Below the pieces are notes generated by a model. It was not told the DNA's origin, did no database searches, and was given only the letters and a program-made list of their open reading frames with translations. Of a stretch of 64,000 nucleotides of DNA, positions 35,674-43,498 are shown in pieces (position 1 is the stretch's first letter; each line of letters opens with the position of its first letter). The DNA comes from DATKPC01 sp035524275 (GTDB taxonomy: Bacteria; Pseudomonadota; Gammaproteobacteria; Burkholderiales; Burkholderiaceae_F), in the NCBI GenBank assembly GCA_035524275.1, contig DATKPC010000022.1, positions 1-64,000 on the forward strand, given 5' to 3'. Both the position numbers and the translations under genes were made by a program.

Positions 35674-36021
35674 TTAACTGCGATCAACTGCGATGGAGGA
35701 CTCGTCGTCACGCGCGGGGCGGACGACGGCCTTTCGGAAAGCGCCGATCACGCGCAGCGTGATGTCGCTCGTCGGGCGGGCGCGGCACGCCAGGATGCGT
35801 CCGGCGGCCTCGTCCTCGACGGATACGTGGTCCCGGCTCATCGGCCGGGTGACGAACGTGCCCTCGACGACCTGCACCTTGCAGACGCCGCAACCGCCGC
35901 CGCGGCAACCGACGGGGATGCCCTTGCGCCCGAGCGCCTCCATGCCCTCGAGCAGCGAGCGCGTGTCGGCGCAGGGGTAGGTCGAACCGTCATCCTGGAT
36001 CGTGATCTTGTGCATCGGCAT
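35674..36021 (-). CDS. dmpQ: 2Fe-2S ferredoxin, C23O-reactivating type
   Basis: A 115-residue plant-type ferredoxin. The cluster cysteines are visible in GCRGGGCGVCKVQ (C-x4-C-x2-C) and the fourth in LACRA. The size, position between the hydroxylase reductase and the dioxygenase, and the basic C-terminal tail (AVVRPARDD) match the DmpQ/XylT proteins that re-reduce the iron of catechol 2,3-dioxygenase after oxidative inactivation. It starts 20 bases after dmpP and ends 16 bases before dmpB. Confidence 0.9.
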   Translation of the reverse strand: MPMHKITIQDDGSTYPCADTRSLLEGMEALGRKGIPVGCRGGGCGVCKVQVVEGTFVTRPMSRDHVSVEDEAAGRILACRARPTSDITLRVIGAFRKAVVRPARDDESSIAVDRS

Positions 36022-36041
36022 GGCGTCGACGACGGGGCCGC

Positions 36042-37106
36042 TCAGATCTTGCGGAACAGCGGGCTGCGCAGCTGCTGCTGCGCGTCGGCCGCCGACAGGA
36101 ACTTCTCGGTGTAGATGTCGCGCTCGAAGAGGCGCCCCTGCATCAGCGTCGTGATGCAGGCGTCGATCATGGCCGGCGGGCCGCAGAGGTAAGCCTTCAT
36201 CCCGCGGAAGTCGTTGCCGAAGTGCGCCTTCGCGGCCTCGTGGACGAAGCCGCGCGCCCCGGTCCAGCCGCTGTCGGCCGGCTCGTCGGACAGCGTCGGC
36301 ACGTAGCTGAACTGCGGATGCCGCGCCGCCAGGCGCTCGAACTCGTCGTGGTGGTACAGCTCGGCGCGGTTGCGCGCGCCGTTGACGAGCGTGATCGGCA
36401 GCGAACTGCCGTCGCCCAGCAGGTCCAGAATCATCGAGCGCGGGCTCGACAGGCCGGAGCCGCCGGCGAGGAACAGCGACGGCAGAGCCGCCGACTTGCG
36501 GACGAAGAACCGCCCGTACGGTCCGGAGAAGCGGACCTTGTCGCCGGCCTTCAGGTGGCCGTGGATCCAGCTCGTCACGTGGCCTCCGGCGACGAGCCGG
36601 ACGTTCAGCTCGACCAGGCTGCCGTCGGCCGGCGAACTCGCGATCGAGAACGCGCGCGGCGCCGGGTCGGCCGGCGCGCGCAGGTTGACGTACTGCCCGG
36701 CCTGGAAGTCGATCCGTTCGCCGCGGTCGAGCTTCAGCCAGACGCCGCGGATTGTCGGCGTGAGATTCTCGATCCGCGCGACGGTCGCTTCGTAGTCGTG
36801 AACCGGCAGGTTGCGCGCGTCCGGTTCCTGCTCGATGTCGGCCTCGATCGTGACGTCCGATTGCGGCACCGCGCAGCAGGCGAGGCACTTGCCTTCGTCG
36901 CGCTCGTAGTCCATCAGCGCGAAATTGCTGGCCTCCCCGTGCTCGATCTCGCCGTCGACGACCTGCACCTTGCAGGTCGCGCACAACCCGTGGCAGCAGG
37001 CGTGCGGGAGGTAGATGCCGGCGCGCAGCGCGGCGTCGAGGAGGGTCTGCCCCTCCTCGACGACCAGCGACTGGCCGAGCGGTTCGATCGTCAGCGTGTG
37101 GCTCAT
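36042..37106 (-). CDS. dmpP: Phenol hydroxylase reductase component
   Basis: A 354-residue reductase. The N-terminal 2Fe-2S ferredoxin domain has PHACCHGLCATCKV and the distal KCLACC. It is followed by an FAD domain with RAFSIASSP (FAD-binding R-x-Y/F-S) and FQAGQYVNL, then an NAD-binding domain with LAGGSGLSSPRSM and YLCGPPAMIDACI. It passes electrons from NADH to the diiron oxygenase DmpLNO. It ends just before dmpQ and starts about 20 bases after dmpO. Confidence 0.95.
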   Translation of the reverse strand: MSHTLTIEPLGQSLVVEEGQTLLDAALRAGIYLPHACCHGLCATCKVQVVDGEIEHGEASNFALMDYERDEGKCLACCAVPQSDVTIEADIEQEPDARNLPVHDYEATVARIENLTPTIRGVWLKLDRGERIDFQAGQYVNLRAPADPAPRAFSIASSPADGSLVELNVRLVAGGHVTSWIHGHLKAGDKVRFSGPYGRFFVRKSAALPSLFLAGGSGLSSPRSMILDLLGDGSSLPITLVNGARNRAELYHHDEFERLAARHPQFSYVPTLSDEPADSGWTGARGFVHEAAKAHFGNDFRGMKAYLCGPPAMIDACITTLMQGRLFERDIYTEKFLSAADAQQQLRSPLFRKI

Positions 37107-37125
37107 CGCGCCCGCCGGTACCGAC

Positions 37126-37482
37126 TCAGTGGAACGATCCGCCGATCCCGGCCAGGCCGGGCGTGCGGAAGCGGATGACGTCCTTGTGGCCGAGTCCGTT
37201 GTCCGCCAGCGACTTCTCGTAGTCCGGCTTCCACGGCTTGCCGGACCTGAACCACTCCGCCTTCGCCCAATCGATCTTCGCGAAGTCCGGGTGGGCGCCG
37301 TAGACGCCCTGCAGCGGGCCCTTGAGCATGTCGCCGAACTTCAGCACCGGCGGCAGTGGCAGGCACACCGGCGCGCAGATCATCAGGTGGTCCTCCCAGC
37401 CGATGTACAGCAGCGGGGCAGGGAACTTGTCGACGGAATCCACGGGGGCGAACTCGTACTTCCCCACGGCAGCGACGGACAT
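37126..37482 (-). CDS. dmpO: Phenol hydroxylase subunit P4
   Basis: A 118-residue subunit (gamma chain) of the multicomponent phenol hydroxylase. It matches DmpO by VGKYEFAPVDSVDKFPAPLLYIGWEDHLM at the start (read as the conserved Y-x-F-x-P-x4-F-x-x-x-L-x-Y-I-G-W-x-D-H pattern) and by LPPVLKFGDMLKG. It forms the (LNO)2 oxygenase with DmpL and DmpN and has no active site of its own. It follows dmpN by 39 bases. Confidence 0.93.
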   Translation of the reverse strand: MSVAAVGKYEFAPVDSVDKFPAPLLYIGWEDHLMICAPVCLPLPPVLKFGDMLKGPLQGVYGAHPDFAKIDWAKAEWFRSGKPWKPDYEKSLADNGLGHKDVIRFRTPGLAGIGGSFH

Positions 37483-37521
37483 GTGGCGTCTCCTTGGTCT
37501 GTGGTTTCGAGTGGACAGGGC

Positions 37522-39069
37522 TCAGTTGCCCTTCGCCAGTTCGTGCCAGGCGTCGAAGTTCTTCTTGTCGGGCGACCCCTCGTAGTCGAGGTTGTCGCGC
37601 CCGAACTCGATCCGGTACCAGCGCAGCACCTCGGCGAGCGGATTGAAGTCCGGCTTCGTCGGGTCGGCGTCCGGCGGAAAGCAGTGGCCCTGGTAGATCT
37701 GGTGCACCGGCAGCCAGCTCTGGACATACTTCTGCGGCTCGTTGTCGAAGATCTCCTTGCAGCCGTCGGAGCAGAAGTGGTACTTCATGCCGTGGTAGGT
37801 CGACTCGCGGTAGCAGATCTTCGACGGGTCGCCCGGCTCGGTGAAGAACATCGGGATCTGGCACGTCTGGCACAGCATCGGCAGCGTCGTGTTGTAGAAC
37901 CGCCGCCCCTCCTTGGCCTCGGCGGCGTAGTGCTGCCACAGCGGCCGGTAGTAGCGGTCGAACGATTCCGGGTATTTCGCCGACAACCAGTCCATGTCCT
38001 TCTCGCCGGGGCACCACGTGTGGAACGGGGCCGCGGCGCCGTAGTTGTAGAACACGTTCCACGCCTGGTGCGACAGGTGGTCCTTGTCGTCGCAGGCCTG
38101 CTTCCAGCCTTTCGGCACGCGGATGCCGTAGCGCGCGAGGTCGGCGAACAGCGCGCCGCCGTTCTGCTCGGCGTAGATCTCCCAGGCCTCCTTCCAGCTC
38201 ATCACGCGCTTCGGAAGCATGTAGTCCATCATCATCGCGACGAGGGTCAGCACGCGATAGCCGCGCCAGAACCACTTGTCGATCCAGCGCTGCACGATCG
38301 GCAGGTTGTCCGGGTCCTGCTCGAGGATGAACTTGATGATCTCCAGCCCGAGCGTCATGTGGCGCGACTCGTCGCTCTGCGCCGAGAAGCCGAACGCCAT
38401 CGCGCCCATGTCGCCGTTGTAGGCGGCGCCGGAGATGAACGGCACGAACAGCAGGTTCGTGAGGACGTACTCGAACGCGAAGCCGATCGCGATCATGAAC
38501 TCGAACGGCCCGGAGGTGATCGCGTCGTCGAAGAACGACTTCGGAACCGAGAGGTACCAGACGCGGTCGTGCTGGTGGCGCCAGTTCTGGAACCCGTTGT
38601 AGAAGCGGTTGTAGTTCGACAGCGAATGGATCTGCGTCTGCGCGTGGCGGATCTCGTCGAGCGACTGCATCAAGCAGGCGACCCGCGGCCCGGCGCCGGG
38701 GAACGCGCGCCCGACGTGCGCGAAGCCGCGGTGCGCCATGTACTCCAGCGGCGTGACGCCGGTGAGGAAGAGCTTCAGCGTATTGATGTAGCGCGCGTCC
38801 GTGACGCCGAGGTGGCCGTTGTTCTGGTTGAACGCGTCGATGATCGCGTAGAGCTTGCGCTCCTTCTCCGCCTGGTACTTCCAGTAGGCGTCCATCGTCA
38901 TGCGGAACGGATCCTCGAACTTGTCCCAGTCGTGGATCTTGATGCCCTCGTACTCGACGTACGGATAGACGTCCTTCACCGCCTGGTACGTGGGCGTCCA
39001 GGCGAGGTCGCGGGTCATCAGGTTGTAGCGGTCCTTGAGACCGAGCTTCTTGGCGACTTTCATGTCCAT
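37522..39069 (-). CDS. dmpN: Phenol hydroxylase large oxygenase subunit (diiron)
   Basis: A 515-residue catalytic subunit of the bacterial multicomponent monooxygenase type that turns phenol into catechol using O2 and NADH electrons. The diiron ligands can be read directly: Glu109 (PLEYMAH), Glu139 and His142 (DEIRHAQ), Glu200 (FAFEYVL), Glu234 and His237 (DESRHMT). The C-terminal region has the zinc-like CQTCQIPMFF cysteine pair and a YHFCSDGC segment. The gene lies in the K-L-M-N-O-P order. Confidence 0.96.
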   Translation of the reverse strand: MDMKVAKKLGLKDRYNLMTRDLAWTPTYQAVKDVYPYVEYEGIKIHDWDKFEDPFRMTMDAYWKYQAEKERKLYAIIDAFNQNNGHLGVTDARYINTLKLFLTGVTPLEYMAHRGFAHVGRAFPGAGPRVACLMQSLDEIRHAQTQIHSLSNYNRFYNGFQNWRHQHDRVWYLSVPKSFFDDAITSGPFEFMIAIGFAFEYVLTNLLFVPFISGAAYNGDMGAMAFGFSAQSDESRHMTLGLEIIKFILEQDPDNLPIVQRWIDKWFWRGYRVLTLVAMMMDYMLPKRVMSWKEAWEIYAEQNGGALFADLARYGIRVPKGWKQACDDKDHLSHQAWNVFYNYGAAAPFHTWCPGEKDMDWLSAKYPESFDRYYRPLWQHYAAEAKEGRRFYNTTLPMLCQTCQIPMFFTEPGDPSKICYRESTYHGMKYHFCSDGCKEIFDNEPQKYVQSWLPVHQIYQGHCFPPDADPTKPDFNPLAEVLRWYRIEFGRDNLDYEGSPDKKNFDAWHELAKGN

Positions 39070-39082
39070 GACCGGTCTCCTC

Positions 39083-39352
39083 CTAGTGCTTCCAGCTGAG
39101 CGTGAATTCGTCGTCGGTTTCGTCGATATGCCCCGACAGCGTGATCAGGTTGACGTGCAGTTCCTGCAGATCGAAGGCGCGGCCGATCTGTTCCTCGATC
39201 GTGGCGCGGCGGATCACCAGCTGGTCCGGCACGTCGACCTTGACCATCGCCGGCTGCTCGTTGACCGTGGCCGTCGGGTTGTCGGCGAGGATCGCGTCGA
39301 CGATGCCGCGCGTTTCCTCGTTCCTCTGGAAGGCAATGAAGACGTTCGACAT
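39083..39352 (-). CDS. dmpM: Phenol hydroxylase effector (activator) protein
   Basis: An 89-residue cofactor-free regulatory protein that docks onto the diiron oxygenase and is needed for turnover, like MmoB and TmoD. It begins MSNVFIAFQRNEETRGI, matching DmpM, and contains the VDVPDQLVIRRATIEEQIGR segment and the ending SGHIDETDDEFTLSW. The start is the ATG at 39352. It sits between dmpL and dmpN. Confidence 0.93.
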   Translation of the reverse strand: MSNVFIAFQRNEETRGIVDAILADNPTATVNEQPAMVKVDVPDQLVIRRATIEEQIGRAFDLQELHVNLITLSGHIDETDDEFTLSWKH

Positions 39353-39369
39353 GAGCGTTCCTCCCGGTT

Positions 39370-40362
39370 TCAGGCGCCGAGGCCGGCCTTGGCCAGCCGG
39401 GCGTCGAACTGCGCGGTGCAGCGCTGCAGCGCGGCGTCGCCCTTGTCGCCGAGCGCGAGCTGCGCGACGGGTCCCAGGGCCTCGAGGGCGCGACCGCGCC
39501 AGGTGCCGAGCCACTGGACGAGCTGCGCCCGGTTCGTGGCGTTCTCCGCGGCGGCGATGCGCAGGCAGGCGTCGACCCACTTGCTCGTGTCCTCGAACCA
39601 TTCGCTCTGGAAGCGGGTCAGCATCGCGACGAGCGGACCGGCCTTGGCGGTCAGCGCGTTCTCGACCTCGGTGTAGGCGAGCGGATAAAGCAGGCCGTCG
39701 AGCGCCGCGTTCTGCGCCACGAAGAGTTCGAACCAGTCCTTGACGACGAACGTGTCCTCGACGTAGCGGCGCAGCGGCTGCCACGCCGGGGCGGCGAGCC
39801 AGGCGTGCTTTGCCGCCTCCAGGTCGCCGAGTTGCCCGAGCGCCAGCCCGAGGCGCGTGACGTACTGCGCGATGCCGAGCTGGTCCATGCCCTGGTAGAG
39901 GCACGGCTGCGTGATCGCGGTGCCATAGCCGTAGGCGCACATCGAGGCGCCGTTCATGTTGGCGCCCCAGGCGACGTGCCGCAGCGGCAGGTAGAAGTCG
40001 AGCGCAAGCCGGCGCGCGCTGTCGTCGTAGGCTTCGGCGAGGCCGCGCGATTCGACGAAGTCGAAGTCGGCCTCGGCGTTCTCCTGCAGCCGCGCGCGGG
40101 ACTGGGTATAGGTGCCGTAGTAGAGCTGGCGCGGATCCCTGAACGCGTACCAGTCGCGCATCGTGATCCGCGTGCGCGCCGGGTCGAAGATCTCGTGGGC
40201 CGGATCCCAGGTCGGGCGGTAGTGGAAGTTGGCATTGGCCTGGACGTCCATCGTCGCCTCGACGTAGCGCGACGCGGCTTTGTCGCCGCCGAGGCGCGCG
40301 GCGATATGGTCGTAGGTCTGCCGCAGCGGAGTGATGCTGACGGTTCGCAGATCGATCTGCAT
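39370..40362 (-). CDS. dmpL: Phenol hydroxylase beta subunit
   Basis: A 330-residue structural subunit (beta chain) that lacks the metal ligands but is homologous to the alpha chain. It is recognised by ITPLRQTYDHIAARLGGDKAASRYVEATM-type N-terminal pattern and by RITMRDWYAFRDPRQLYYGTY. It builds the oxygenase core with DmpN and DmpO. It lies 51 bases after dmpK and 17 before dmpM. Confidence 0.94.
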   Translation of the reverse strand: MQIDLRTVSITPLRQTYDHIAARLGGDKAASRYVEATMDVQANANFHYRPTWDPAHEIFDPARTRITMRDWYAFRDPRQLYYGTYTQSRARLQENAEADFDFVESRGLAEAYDDSARRLALDFYLPLRHVAWGANMNGASMCAYGYGTAITQPCLYQGMDQLGIAQYVTRLGLALGQLGDLEAAKHAWLAAPAWQPLRRYVEDTFVVKDWFELFVAQNAALDGLLYPLAYTEVENALTAKAGPLVAMLTRFQSEWFEDTSKWVDACLRIAAAENATNRAQLVQWLGTWRGRALEALGPVAQLALGDKGDAALQRCTAQFDARLAKAGLGA

Positions 40363-40413
40363 GGCGCTCGGTCTCCTTGTCGTTTCGTCGTTGCCGCGCC
40401 GCTCCGGCGCGCC

Positions 40414-40692
40414 TCAGGGTTCGTGCCGGAAGCGCTTTTCGCGTGCCGCGTGAAGGCTCCAGTCCCATTCGTGCTCGGTGCTGCCCGCGGGCGATTCGGG
40501 CAGGCGGCCGTGCGTCGGCGTGACGCCCTGCTGGCGGCAGAACTCATCGAACTGCGCCCGCGGCATCAGCATCTCGACGAACAGCTGCGGTTCACCGACC
40601 GCGAATTCGAACTCCACCATGCCGTCCGTGCGCTCCTCGACGACGCGAATGAAGCGTTGCGCGGGGTCGAAGTGGGCGACGGGTTGCGGCAT
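40414..40692 (-). CDS. dmpK: Phenol hydroxylase assembly protein
   Basis: A 92-residue protein that, in the CF600 system, is needed to assemble the active iron-bound hydroxylase and inhibits it when in excess. It matches by position (first gene of the operon) and by RFIRVVEERTDGMVEFEFAVGEP and VEMLMPRAQFDEFC. The ATG lies only about 4 bases after the predicted sigma-54 transcription start, with no room for a ribosome site. The start could be leaderless, or translation may begin at Met25 (MVEFEFAV). The N-terminal part looks homologous, so I keep the full length. Confidence 0.87.
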   Translation of the reverse strand: MPQPVAHFDPAQRFIRVVEERTDGMVEFEFAVGEPQLFVEMLMPRAQFDEFCRQQGVTPTHGRLPESPAGSTEHEWDWSLHAAREKRFRHEP

Positions 40693-40705
40693 GGCGACGA
40701 GGCTC

Positions 40706-40722
40706 TTGCAAGGATCTTGCCA
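40706..40722 (-). promoter_or_regulatory. Sigma-54 promoter of the dmp operon
   Basis: On the minus strand the sequence CTGGCAAGATCCTTGCA matches the sigma-54 consensus YTGGCACGRNNNTTGCW at all positions but one (A for C after TGGCA). The GG and GC are exactly 10 bases apart. It lies just upstream of dmpK and opposite an activator of the DmpR class, as expected. The predicted start is about 12 bases beyond the GC, near 40697. Confidence 0.9.
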
Positions 40723-40776
40723 GGATCTCGAGAAAATATTTAAGAATCGAAATTTATTAAGGGAATCGAGGGATCG

Positions 40777-40794
40777 GTTTGCTCGATATCAAAC
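40777..40794. promoter_or_regulatory. Candidate DmpR-type upstream activator site (proximal)
   Basis: GTTTG (40777-40781) and CAAAC (40790-40794) form a 5+5 base inverted pair around 8 bases. On the minus strand it reads GTTTGATATCGAGCAAAC, close to the TTTGAT...GAGCAAA half-site style known for XylR/DmpR enhancers. It lies about 85 bases upstream of the predicted start, on the side expected for an enhancer. The match is by eye only. Confidence 0.45.
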
Positions 40795-40907
40795 TTCGGA
40801 GCGCATTTCGGGCTGCTTTCGGGTCCCCATTTCATGCGCCCATCCCGACGAATTACCGGGTGAAGGCGGCTTAATTTGACGATTTGGGCTATCCTCCGCG
40901 GCTTGGG

Positions 40908-40923
40908 TTGATCATTTGATGAA
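40908..40923. promoter_or_regulatory. Candidate DmpR-type upstream activator site (distal)
   Basis: TTGATCATTTGATGAA resembles the TTGATCAATTGATCAA-like enhancer palindromes bound by XylR/DmpR. It lies about 215 bases upstream of the predicted dmp start and 65-80 bases before the activator gene, so it could also matter for autoregulation. The dyad is imperfect. Confidence 0.4.
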
Positions 40924-40987
40924 CTTCGCCATTTGGGTTTTCGATTGTGCGATACGATACGATTGATGTGAATCTCGAGATTTTGGC

Positions 40988-42724
40988 ATGATGGCACCCA
41001 TGGCCACCCCATCGGAAGCCCCGTTGAAGTACCCGCCCGACGACGACCTACGGCGGCTGCTGCGCTTCTCGCCGGACGACGGCGCGATCTGGCTCGGCGA
41101 CCGCCGCATGGTGTTGCTGCACTCGGCCGCGCTGGCGTCGTTGCGGCAGGACCTCGTCGGCTCGGTGGGCCCGGAACATGCGCGCCGGCTCCTGACCCGG
41201 ATGGGGTATGCCTGCGGGCAGCGCGACGCCGAGTTCGCACAGAAGATCCGCGGCGAGCGGCCGATGAACGAGATGTTCTTCGTCGGGCCGCAGTTGCACA
41301 TGCTGGAGGGCGCCGCGCGCGTGACGCCGGTCCGGATGGAGTGCGACGTCGCGTCGGGCCACTTCGACGGCGAATTCCGCTGGGACGATTCGTGGGAAGC
41401 CTATGCGCACCGGCAGAAATTCGGCGTGGCCGACCAGCCGGCCTGCTGGACGCTGATCGGCTACGCGAGCGGCTACACCAGCGCGTTCATGCGTCGCCTG
41501 ATTCTGTTCAAGGAGGTCGCCTGCGCGGCCTGCGGCAGCGGCCATTGCGTGATCGTCGGGCGTCCGATCGAGAGCTGGCCCGACGGCGAGGCACACCGCC
41601 ACTACTTCGAGGATGAATCGCTGCTCCAGCAACTGGAGGCGCTCAGCCTGCAGGTCGAGGCCCTGAAGTCGACGCTGGAGCCGGTGACCGGCGGCGGCAC
41701 GCTGATCGGCAGCTCGAAGGCGTTCCGGCAGGCCCAGGAACTGCTGGAACGCGCTGCGCGCACGCAGGTCACGGTGCTGCTGACCGGCGAGACGGGCGTG
41801 GGCAAGGAGCGATTCGCGCGCGCGCTGCACGAAATGTCCGACCGGGCGGCCGCGCCATTCGTCGCGGTCAACTGCGCCGCGCTGCCGGCCGAGCTGATCG
41901 AGGCGGAGCTGTTCGGGGTCGAGAAGGGCGCCTACACCGGCGCGCATGCGGCACGCGCCGGCCGCTTCGAGCGCGCGCACGGCGGCACGCTTTTCCTCGA
42001 CGAGATCGGCGACCTGCCGCTACCGGCGCAGGCGAAGCTGCTGCGCGTGCTCCAGGAGGGCGAAATCGAGCGTCTCGGCGCCGAGAACTCGCGAAAGGTC
42101 AGCGTCCGCCTCGTTGCAGCGACGAACGTCGATCTCGATGCGGCCGTGAAGTGCGGCCGCTTCCGGCGCGACCTGCTGTATCGGCTCAACGTCTATCCGA
42201 TCAGGATCCCGCCCCTGAGGGAGCGCCCGAGCGACATCGAGCCGCTCGCGCAGCACATGCTGGCGCGTTTCGGCGCGCTGCACCAGAAGCGCGTCGCCGG
42301 GTTCGGCGATCGCGCGCTGCTGGCGCTGCACCGCTACGACTGGCCCGGGAACGTCCGCGAACTCGAGAACCTCGTCGAACGTGGCGTGATCCTTGCTGCG
42401 CAGGGCGGCAACGTGGAGCTTGAACACATGTTTCCGAACCAGCCGGAGGTGGCGCAGGCCGGCGTCGACCGGCGCGGCCTGCTGGCCACGCTGCCTGCCG
42501 ATCCGGACCAGGACCTCTGCGCGCGGATCATCGACTGCGGCGTCGGCCTCGACAGGCTCGAGGAACACGTGTTGTCGCTCGCCGTCGAACGCAGCGGCGG
42601 CAACCTGTCGGGCGCGGCGCGCCTGTTGGGGATCACGCGCCCGCAGTTGGCCTATCGTCTCAAGCGTCGCCAGGCAGAATGCACCGACGCGTCGCCGCAG
42701 CCTCCGGCCGAAGGGATCGCCTGA
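40988..42724 (+). CDS. dmpR: DmpR/XylR-family sigma-54-dependent activator
   Basis: A 578-residue NtrC-type activator sensing phenolic effectors directly. Residues about 20-130 are the XylR_N domain. A 4-vinyl reductase (V4R) part follows to about 195 with a metal-binding-like cysteine cluster (CAACGSGHC, 179-187). The AAA+ domain (about 235-470) has Walker A GETGVGKE (267-274), the sigma-54 contact loop GAYTGA (314-319, Tyr in place of the usual Phe), and Walker B LFLDEI. A Fis-type HTH lies at the C-terminus (SGAARLLGITRPQLAYRLKR). It is divergent from dmpK and should activate the sigma-54 promoter when phenol is present. Confidence 0.94.
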   Translation: MMAPMATPSEAPLKYPPDDDLRRLLRFSPDDGAIWLGDRRMVLLHSAALASLRQDLVGSVGPEHARRLLTRMGYACGQRDAEFAQKIRGERPMNEMFFVGPQLHMLEGAARVTPVRMECDVASGHFDGEFRWDDSWEAYAHRQKFGVADQPACWTLIGYASGYTSAFMRRLILFKEVACAACGSGHCVIVGRPIESWPDGEAHRHYFEDESLLQQLEALSLQVEALKSTLEPVTGGGTLIGSSKAFRQAQELLERAARTQVTVLLTGETGVGKERFARALHEMSDRAAAPFVAVNCAALPAELIEAELFGVEKGAYTGAHAARAGRFERAHGGTLFLDEIGDLPLPAQAKLLRVLQEGEIERLGAENSRKVSVRLVAATNVDLDAAVKCGRFRRDLLYRLNVYPIRIPPLRERPSDIEPLAQHMLARFGALHQKRVAGFGDRALLALHRYDWPGNVRELENLVERGVILAAQGGNVELEHMFPNQPEVAQAGVDRRGLLATLPADPDQDLCARIIDCGVGLDRLEEHVLSLAVERSGGNLSGAARLLGITRPQLAYRLKRRQAECTDASPQPPAEGIA

Positions 42725-43455
42725 TGTTGCCTTCCGACAAGTTCGCCGCGGCCTTCCACCTGCCGGTCGCCGACGCCCCGCGCACGCTCGTGGAGCGTGC
42801 CTATCTCGACCTGCGTCGCAACATCGTCAGCGGCACGCTGGCGCCGGGCGAGCGCCTGCGCGTGGAGCACCTGAAGGACCAGTACCAGGTTGGCGCCGGA
42901 ACGCTGCGCGAGGCGCTGTCGCTGCTGCTGTCCGATGCGCTGGTGACGGCGGAGGGCCAGCGCGGGTTCCGGGTCGCGCCGATCTCGGTGGCCGACCTGG
43001 AGGACCTGACGAATGCGCGCGTGCTGATCGAAACCGAATCGCTGCGGCAGTCGATCCGCCACGGCGATGCGCGCTGGGAGGCGGACCTTGTCGCGGCGTT
43101 CCACCTGCTGACGCGCGCCGAGACCCGTCCCGACGGCGTCGACCCGGACGAGTACGAACAGCGCAACAAGGCGTTCCACGAGGCGCTGATCGCGAGCCAC
43201 CGCTCGCCGTGGAGCAAGTACATGCTGGGCATCCTCTATCGCCACGGCGAGCGGTACCGCAACATCAACCTGCGGCTCACCGCGGCCCATGCCGCCGATC
43301 GCGACGTGCATCGCGAACACGAGGAGATCTTCCGCGCGGCGATCGCGCGCCAGGAGGCGCGCGCCGCCCTGGCGCTGGAGGCGCACGTTCGCCTGACCGT
43401 GGATATCGTGAAGCATGCGCTGACGGCCGGCGAGACTACCGCGCACGCTGCGTGA
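42724..43455 (+). CDS. GntR-family transcriptional regulator (FCD type)
   Basis: A 243-residue repressor-like protein with an N-terminal winged HTH (LVERAYLDLRRNIVSGTLAPGERLRVEHL pattern, then GAGTLREALSLLL) and an alpha-helical FCD effector domain carrying RNKAFHEALIASHRSPW and HREHEEIFRAAIARQ, with metal/ligand-type His and Asp residues. The ATG overlaps the dmpR stop (TGATG), so both are made from one message. GntR-type repressors (AphS, PhcS) accompany phenol genes in Comamonas, so a negative control of the meta operon is the best guess. Confidence 0.87.
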   Translation: MLPSDKFAAAFHLPVADAPRTLVERAYLDLRRNIVSGTLAPGERLRVEHLKDQYQVGAGTLREALSLLLSDALVTAEGQRGFRVAPISVADLEDLTNARVLIETESLRQSIRHGDARWEADLVAAFHLLTRAETRPDGVDPDEYEQRNKAFHEALIASHRSPWSKYMLGILYRHGERYRNINLRLTAAHAADRDVHREHEEIFRAAIARQEARAALALEAHVRLTVDIVKHALTAGETTAHAA

Positions 43456-43498
43456 CGTCCGCCACGCGGAGCCGGCCCGCACGCGGCCGGCCGCCGCC

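Noticed and set aside
30393..35762. A plus-strand open frame of 1,789 codons across the dmp region
   Set aside because: It is antisense to the clearly assigned dmpF to dmpB genes; high GC keeps shadow frames open. The translation is low-complexity Arg/Asp/Ala with no domain.
40733..40760. IHF binding site between the sigma-54 promoter and the enhancers
   Set aside because: The AT-rich stretch is suitable for bending, but the WATCAA-N4-TTR consensus is matched too poorly to claim.
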